Source of the DNA: an uncultured bacterium
GTDB lineage: Bacteria > Actinomycetota > Coriobacteriia > Coriobacteriales > Coriobacteriaceae
Assembly (NCBI GenBank): GCA_905215945.1
Contig: CAJMRZ010000057.1
Coordinates: 1-8,263, forward strand
Direction: 5' to 3'
Length of the DNA stretch: 8,263 nt
Shown: piece after piece, positions 5,099-8,263 of the stretch
Layout of the letters: each line of letters begins with the position of its first letter
How positions within the stretch are numbered: the first letter of the stretch is position 1
The notes under the pieces: generated by a model
Databases searched by the model: none
What the model was told of the DNA's origin: nothing
What the model saw: the letters and a program-made list of their open reading frames with translations, nothing else
Made by a program: the position numbers and the translations under genes

Positions 5099-6532
5099 CT
5101 AATTCCAAGACTGTTGATGCTCTTCGTAGGTTTGCGAGAAGTACTCCTCGTCCTGCGTAATGTAGAAATACAGGTCCTCGGAGTCGGTCGGCTCAAGCGT
5201 GGCCTTGAGTGCCTCGAGCGACGGAGAGCAGATGGGCGTGGGTGGCAGACCCTCATGCTTATAGGTGTTATACGGACTATCGCTCTGCAGGTCGTCGGCG
5301 GTAACCTCGCCACCGGTGACATACATCATGGTCGCATCGCTGTTGAGATAGCGCAGACCATCGAGCTTGCCGGCAAGACGGTTGTAGAAGACCGAGGCCA
5401 CGTGCGCGCGCTGGTCGGCGTTGAGGCCCTCGCGCTCAACGATAGAGGCCAAGTTGACGATGTCGTAGTCGGACATCTCCACACCGTAGCGTTCCTTGAT
5501 CTTGGCTTCGCAGCTCGCAAAGTCAAGCGACTTGTACTCGGTCTTAAACTGATCGAGCATGGCGCGAATCACGTCATCGGCCGTCGGCGAATCACCCAAC
5601 GAATAGGTCTTGGGGAACAAGAAACCCTCGAGCGAATCGTTGGCGGCGCCCTTAAGGAAGCTATAGTCGTCCACGTAGTTGGAGGCCTTGGCCTGGTTGA
5701 GGAAGTCTTCCTTAGAGATGCTGTCGTAAGCCTGGGCCACACGGTCGGCGACTTGATCGACCGTTAGGCCCTCAGGGATAGTCAGCGCATTGGAGCCCGC
5801 GTTGGGGCCTTCCATGAGCTGCTGAACAACCTTGGTCGCATCCATGAGTGTGGTGAACGAATAATCACCAGGCTTGAGCGACATATCGGCGTTGAGCTTT
5901 TTCACCGCCGCATAATAATCCTTGGGATTTTCGACGATATGATTCTCGGAGAGAATCGAAGCGATGCTGTCACCCGAGGCACCGTCGGGAATCGTGATAG
6001 TAACCTGCTGGCCTGCAACGACTTTCGCACCCTCACCGCCAAAGAAGCCCTTGACGGCTGGCACGACAAAGAAAACGATCGCGACAAGCGCAAGCACGGC
6101 AACAACGCCACCGATAATCATAGGCACCGGGGAGCTTTTCTTTTGAGCACCGCGACGAGCATGCGTGTTGTAGCTCGAGCGGGTCGCCGGAGCAACGCCA
6201 TGCGAACCACGAGCGTGATGCGAATGCGATTGGGGGGCCTGCGTTCGCTGGGTAGGTGCCTGCTGCTTAAAGCGGGTGCCGCCTGCAGGCTGGGCCGTAC
6301 GAGCAGTGGGCTGCTGAGCCGCGTGAGAAGCCGAATGCTGAACCGAACGAGCAGAAGGCTGCTGACCCGTCCGTTGAACAGGTTGGGCCGAACGAGAGAA
6401 GGACTGCGCCGGGCGCGCGGCAGGCTGAGCTGCGCGCTGCGTCGGCTGTGCCGGACGCTGGCCAGGCTGGGCAGGGCGCGACGCCGGCTGCTGTGTACGA
6501 TTCGGCTGGCGCGGATCGGAAGCACTAGGCAT
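5099..6532 (-). CDS. mltG: Endolytic transglycosylase MltG (YceG-like) with long cytosolic tail
   Basis: MltG is an inner-membrane lytic transglycosylase that cuts nascent peptidoglycan strands and so sets glycan length. The 477-residue protein has a Gln/Pro/Arg/Ala-rich, disordered cytosolic region (1-135), one transmembrane helix (about 137-159, VPMIIGGVVAVLALVAIVFF), a LysM-like part (about 175-245, ITIPDGASGDSIASIL) and the YceG catalytic domain (about 250-477). Catalytic Glu366 lies in LASIVEREG, matching the E. coli glutamate. Further family marks are LEGFLFPKTY (301-310) and YNTYKHEGLPPTPI (421-434). The ATG at 6532 is chosen over an in-frame Met 19 codons upstream because GAGGAGG lies 6 nt before it. 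The start overlaps the ruvX end by 8 nt. Residues 19-53 are heptad repeats RxAQPxx. Confidence 0.95.
   Translation of the reverse strand: MPSASDPRQPNRTQQPASRPAQPGQRPAQPTQRAAQPAARPAQSFSRSAQPVQRTGQQPSARSVQHSASHAAQQPTARTAQPAGGTRFKQQAPTQRTQAPQSHSHHARGSHGVAPATRSSYNTHARRGAQKKSSPVPMIIGGVVAVLALVAIVFFVVPAVKGFFGGEGAKVVAGQQVTITIPDGASGDSIASILSENHIVENPKDYYAAVKKLNADMSLKPGDYSFTTLMDATKVVQQLMEGPNAGSNALTIPEGLTVDQVADRVAQAYDSISKEDFLNQAKASNYVDDYSFLKGAANDSLEGFLFPKTYSLGDSPTADDVIRAMLDQFKTEYKSLDFASCEAKIKERYGVEMSDYDIVNLASIVEREGLNADQRAHVASVFYNRLAGKLDGLRYLNSDATMMYVTGGEVTADDLQSDSPYNTYKHEGLPPTPICSPSLEALKATLEPTDSEDLYFYITQDEEYFSQTYEEHQQSWN
6374..6478 (-). repeat. Degenerate 21-bp tandem repeat encoding RxAQPxx heptads in MltG
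   Basis: Five consecutive 21-nt units encode RPAQPGQ, RPAQPTQ, RAAQPAA, RPAQSFS and RSAQPVQ (residues 19-53 of MltG). Arg recurs every seven residues at 19, 26, 33, 40, 47 and 54 and the Gln at the fourth position is always kept. Looser RTGQ and RSVQ copies follow, at residues 54 and 62. The codons differ between units, which indicates an old repeat under protein-level constraint rather than a recent duplication. Confidence 0.8.
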
Positions 6533-6953
6533 GCGAAACCTCCTCGTTTTTACGATCGAGCCACGTCTGCAAAAACAGGCTGGCGGCAATCATGTCGATC
6601 TTGCCCCTCATCTGCTTTTCGTTGAGTCCCTGCTCGCGCAGGATACGCTTGGCCTCTTGCGAGGACAGACGCTCGTCCTCAAACTCCAACGGAAGATCGA
6701 GCTCGTCGGCAATCTTTTGCGCCACAGCGGCAACGCGCTCGGCCTGAGGGCCGGGCTCACCGGCCATGGTCAGGGGACGTCCGCTTACCAGGATGTCGGG
6801 CTCATAGTCCTCAACCAGGTAGCGGAACGTCTTGGCCATACCGGTGACCTCGGCAGCCGGAAGCACCTTGACGGGCATCGCCATCTTGCCATCACGGCTC
6901 GAGACGGCAATGCCAATCCTGGTCTCCCCTATGTCCAGCGCAAGCGCGACCAC
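6525..6953 (-). CDS. ruvX: RuvX/YqgF family RNase H-fold protein
   Basis: The 142-residue length is typical of this small RNase H-fold family (YqgF, also called RuvX), implicated in 16S rRNA 5'-end maturation, with a Holliday-junction resolvase role proposed in some bacteria. Motifs are LALDIGETRIGIAVS (4-18) with Asp7, ILVSGRPLTMAGEPG (54-68, matching the family's GLPxxxxGxxG), FEDERLSS (91-98) with Glu94 and KIDMIAASLFLQTWL (118-132) with Asp120. The start is a GTG at 6953, which places the catalytic Asp close to the N-terminus as usual; the upstream SD is weak (AAGAAG). It lies 17 nt after alaS, a neighbour also seen in Firmicutes, and its last bases overlap the mltG start by 8 nt. It is very likely cotranscribed with alaS and mltG. 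Confidence 0.93.
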   Translation of the reverse strand: MVALALDIGETRIGIAVSSRDGKMAMPVKVLPAAEVTGMAKTFRYLVEDYEPDILVSGRPLTMAGEPGPQAERVAAVAQKIADELDLPLEFEDERLSSQEAKRILREQGLNEKQMRGKIDMIAASLFLQTWLDRKNEEVSHA

Positions 6954-6970
6954 AGTGACTTCTTAGATTC

Positions 6971-8263
6971 TTAGGCGCCGAGTGCGGTCTTAGCGGCCGC
7001 GAGGGCATCGGCGATACCGGCAGCGTTCTTGCCACCGGCCTGGGCCATGTTGGGACGGCCACCACCGCGACCGTCAACCAGGCCCGCGATCTGCTTGATC
7101 ACGTTGCCGGCGTGGAAACCGGCCTTCACGGCGTCATCGGAGCCGGCGGCGAGCAGGGCCGGGGTGCCCTTCTCGGTCACGCTGGCAACAACGCAGGCGA
7201 CAGGGCCGGCGACCTTCTGGTGCACGGTATCCCAAACGTTGCGCAGGTCAGCGGCCTCGAGACCCTGAAGCTCAGCAACAACGAGCTTGTAGCCATTCAG
7301 CTCGACAGCACCCTCGATGGCGCTGGAGATCGCATCGGAGGAGCCACCAGTGAGCGCCTTCTTGAGCTTGTTGGACGTCTCGCGCAGCTCGGCCTGCAGG
7401 TTCTCCACGCGGGCGGGAACCTCGTCGACGCGGCACTTGAGCGCAGCGGCGGCGGCGTCAACGAGCGCCAGGCGGTCGGCCATGTAGTCGAGGGCACCCT
7501 TAGAGGTCACGGCCTCGATACGGCGGACATTGGAGCCCGTAGAGGACTCGGAAATGATCTTAAACAGGCCAATCTCGGCGGTATTGGCGGCATGAGTGCC
7601 ACCACAGAGCTCGCGGGAGAACGGCTGGTCCTCGGCGCCCACGGAGACGACGCGGACAACATCGCCGTACTTCTCTCCAAACAGAGCGACAGCGCCGGCA
7701 GCCTTAGCCTCGTCGATGCCCATGACACGGGTCACGACCGGCTTGGAAGCGAAGATCTGCTGGTTGACCAGGTCCTCGACAGCCTTGAGCTGCTCGGAGG
7801 ACAGGGCCTCGAAGTGCGTAAAGTCAAAGCGCAGGTGCTCGGGCGTCACCAGCGAGCCGGCCTGGGAGACGTGCTCGCCCAGGACCTGCTTAAGGGCGGC
7901 ATCGAGCAGGTGCGTGGCGGTGTGGTTGCGGCGCAGGAAGCCACGGCGCTCGGCGTCGAGCGCGGCGGTAACAGCGGCACCGACAGTCAGCGTGCCATCG
8001 GCAACGTGGGCGACGTGGGCATACAGGCCGTTGTGGTTCTTGGTGTCAGCAACGGTCAGAACAACGCCCTCGGCGGAAAGCTCGCCGGCATCGCCCTGCT
8101 GGCCACCCATCTCGGCATAGAACGGGGTGCGGTCGAGCACGACCTCGACGTCCTCGCCCGCGGCGGCGGACTCGACGGACTCGCCGTTGCGCACGATGGC
8201 GACAACCTTGGCGCCCTCGATCACATCGTTGTCATAGCCGTCGAACTCGGTCGCAGCGACCTT
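6971..8263 (-). CDS. alaS: Alanyl-tRNA synthetase, C-terminal part (5' end outside window)
   Basis: AlaRS charges tRNA-Ala and edits mischarged Ser and Gly. The frame is open to the window edge, so 430 residues are visible and the aminoacylation core is missing. What remains is the end of the linker before the editing domain, LDRTPFYAEMGGQQGDAG (43-60 in this fragment), the editing domain with RNHTATHLL (His114 and His118) and the SRELCGGTHAANT motif (Cys220 and His224), which bind the editing-site metal. A short coiled-coil region follows (about 280-305), then the C-Ala (DHHA1) domain ending in GGGRPNMAQAGG (400-411). The protein ends with a normal TAA at 6971. No truncation or missing editing residue is visible. 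There is no promoter in view; it is probably the head or an upstream member of the run reaching aroB. Confidence 0.97.
   Translation of the reverse strand, partial: KVAATEFDGYDNDVIEGAKVVAIVRNGESVESAAAGEDVEVVLDRTPFYAEMGGQQGDAGELSAEGVVLTVADTKNHNGLYAHVAHVADGTLTVGAAVTAALDAERRGFLRRNHTATHLLDAALKQVLGEHVSQAGSLVTPEHLRFDFTHFEALSSEQLKAVEDLVNQQIFASKPVVTRVMGIDEAKAAGAVALFGEKYGDVVRVVSVGAEDQPFSRELCGGTHAANTAEIGLFKIISESSTGSNVRRIEAVTSKGALDYMADRLALVDAAAAALKCRVDEVPARVENLQAELRETSNKLKKALTGGSSDAISSAIEGAVELNGYKLVVAELQGLEAADLRNVWDTVHQKVAGPVACVVASVTEKGTPALLAAGSDDAVKAGFHAGNVIKQIAGLVDGRGGGRPNMAQAGGKNAAGIADALAAAKTALGA

Noticed and set aside
5098..5322. 75-codon N-terminal extension of the yqeG frame
   Set aside because: It is the 3' part of mltG read in another frame and is rich in Arg, Ser, Thr and Pro. 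The family N-terminus begins at the Met at 5097.
6533..6589. 19-residue upstream extension of MltG
   Set aside because: GAGGAGG sits 6 nt before the Met at 6532, and the extension would lie within the end of ruvX.
1..8263. Mobile elements, CRISPR arrays, tRNA/rRNA genes or defence islands
   Set aside because: No transposase, integrase, terminal inverted repeats, spacer-repeat array or tRNA-like clover pattern was seen. All space is filled by housekeeping genes with short gaps.

Overview
The window is a GC-rich stretch of ordinary chromosome with every recognisable gene on the minus strand. Reading in the direction of transcription (from high to low coordinates) the order is alaS (C-terminal part only), ruvX, mltG, yqeG-type HAD phosphatase, aroK, an aroB-like gene, an M24 Xaa-Pro peptidase, efp, an asp23/Gls24-family gene and nusB (its 3' end lies outside the window). 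The GC content, the gene order and the protein styles suggest a Coriobacteriia actinomycete, most likely Collinsella or a close relative. This is an inference from recall, not a database result.

Region 6971-8263 holds the editing and C-Ala parts of alanyl-tRNA synthetase. Region 4058-6953 is a tightly packed run of ruvX, mltG, yqeG and aroK with gaps of 17 nt or less or short overlaps, and aroK overlaps the aroB-like gene by an ATGA. A 132-nt gap (2820-2951) with a perfect 12-nt palindrome separates aroB from the M24 peptidase gene. A strong intrinsic terminator (1620-1665) ends the peptidase transcript. A good sigma-A-type promoter right after it (-10 TATAAT) starts a second unit, efp-asp23-nusB, whose genes are 24 nt and 3 nt apart. 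nusB uses a TTG start with a perfect Shine-Dalgarno.

Functionally the window is housekeeping: translation (AlaS, EF-P), rRNA processing and transcription antitermination (RuvX, NusB), envelope synthesis (MltG, possibly YqeG and Asp23) and the remains of a shikimate gene cluster (AroK, AroB-like).

The most notable observation is that the AroB-like protein is a full-length, uninterrupted homologue of 3-dehydroquinate synthase that appears to have lost the GGGxxGD NAD motif and all three metal ligands, while its coupled partner AroK keeps every expected catalytic motif. It looks like a maintained pseudoenzyme or a protein with a new role. Secondary points are a heptad-repeat, Arg/Gln/Pro-rich cytosolic tail on MltG, an acidic Ala/Glu-rich C-terminal extension on NusB, and the palindrome upstream of the peptidase gene. 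No mobile element, CRISPR array, RNA gene or defence system was seen.
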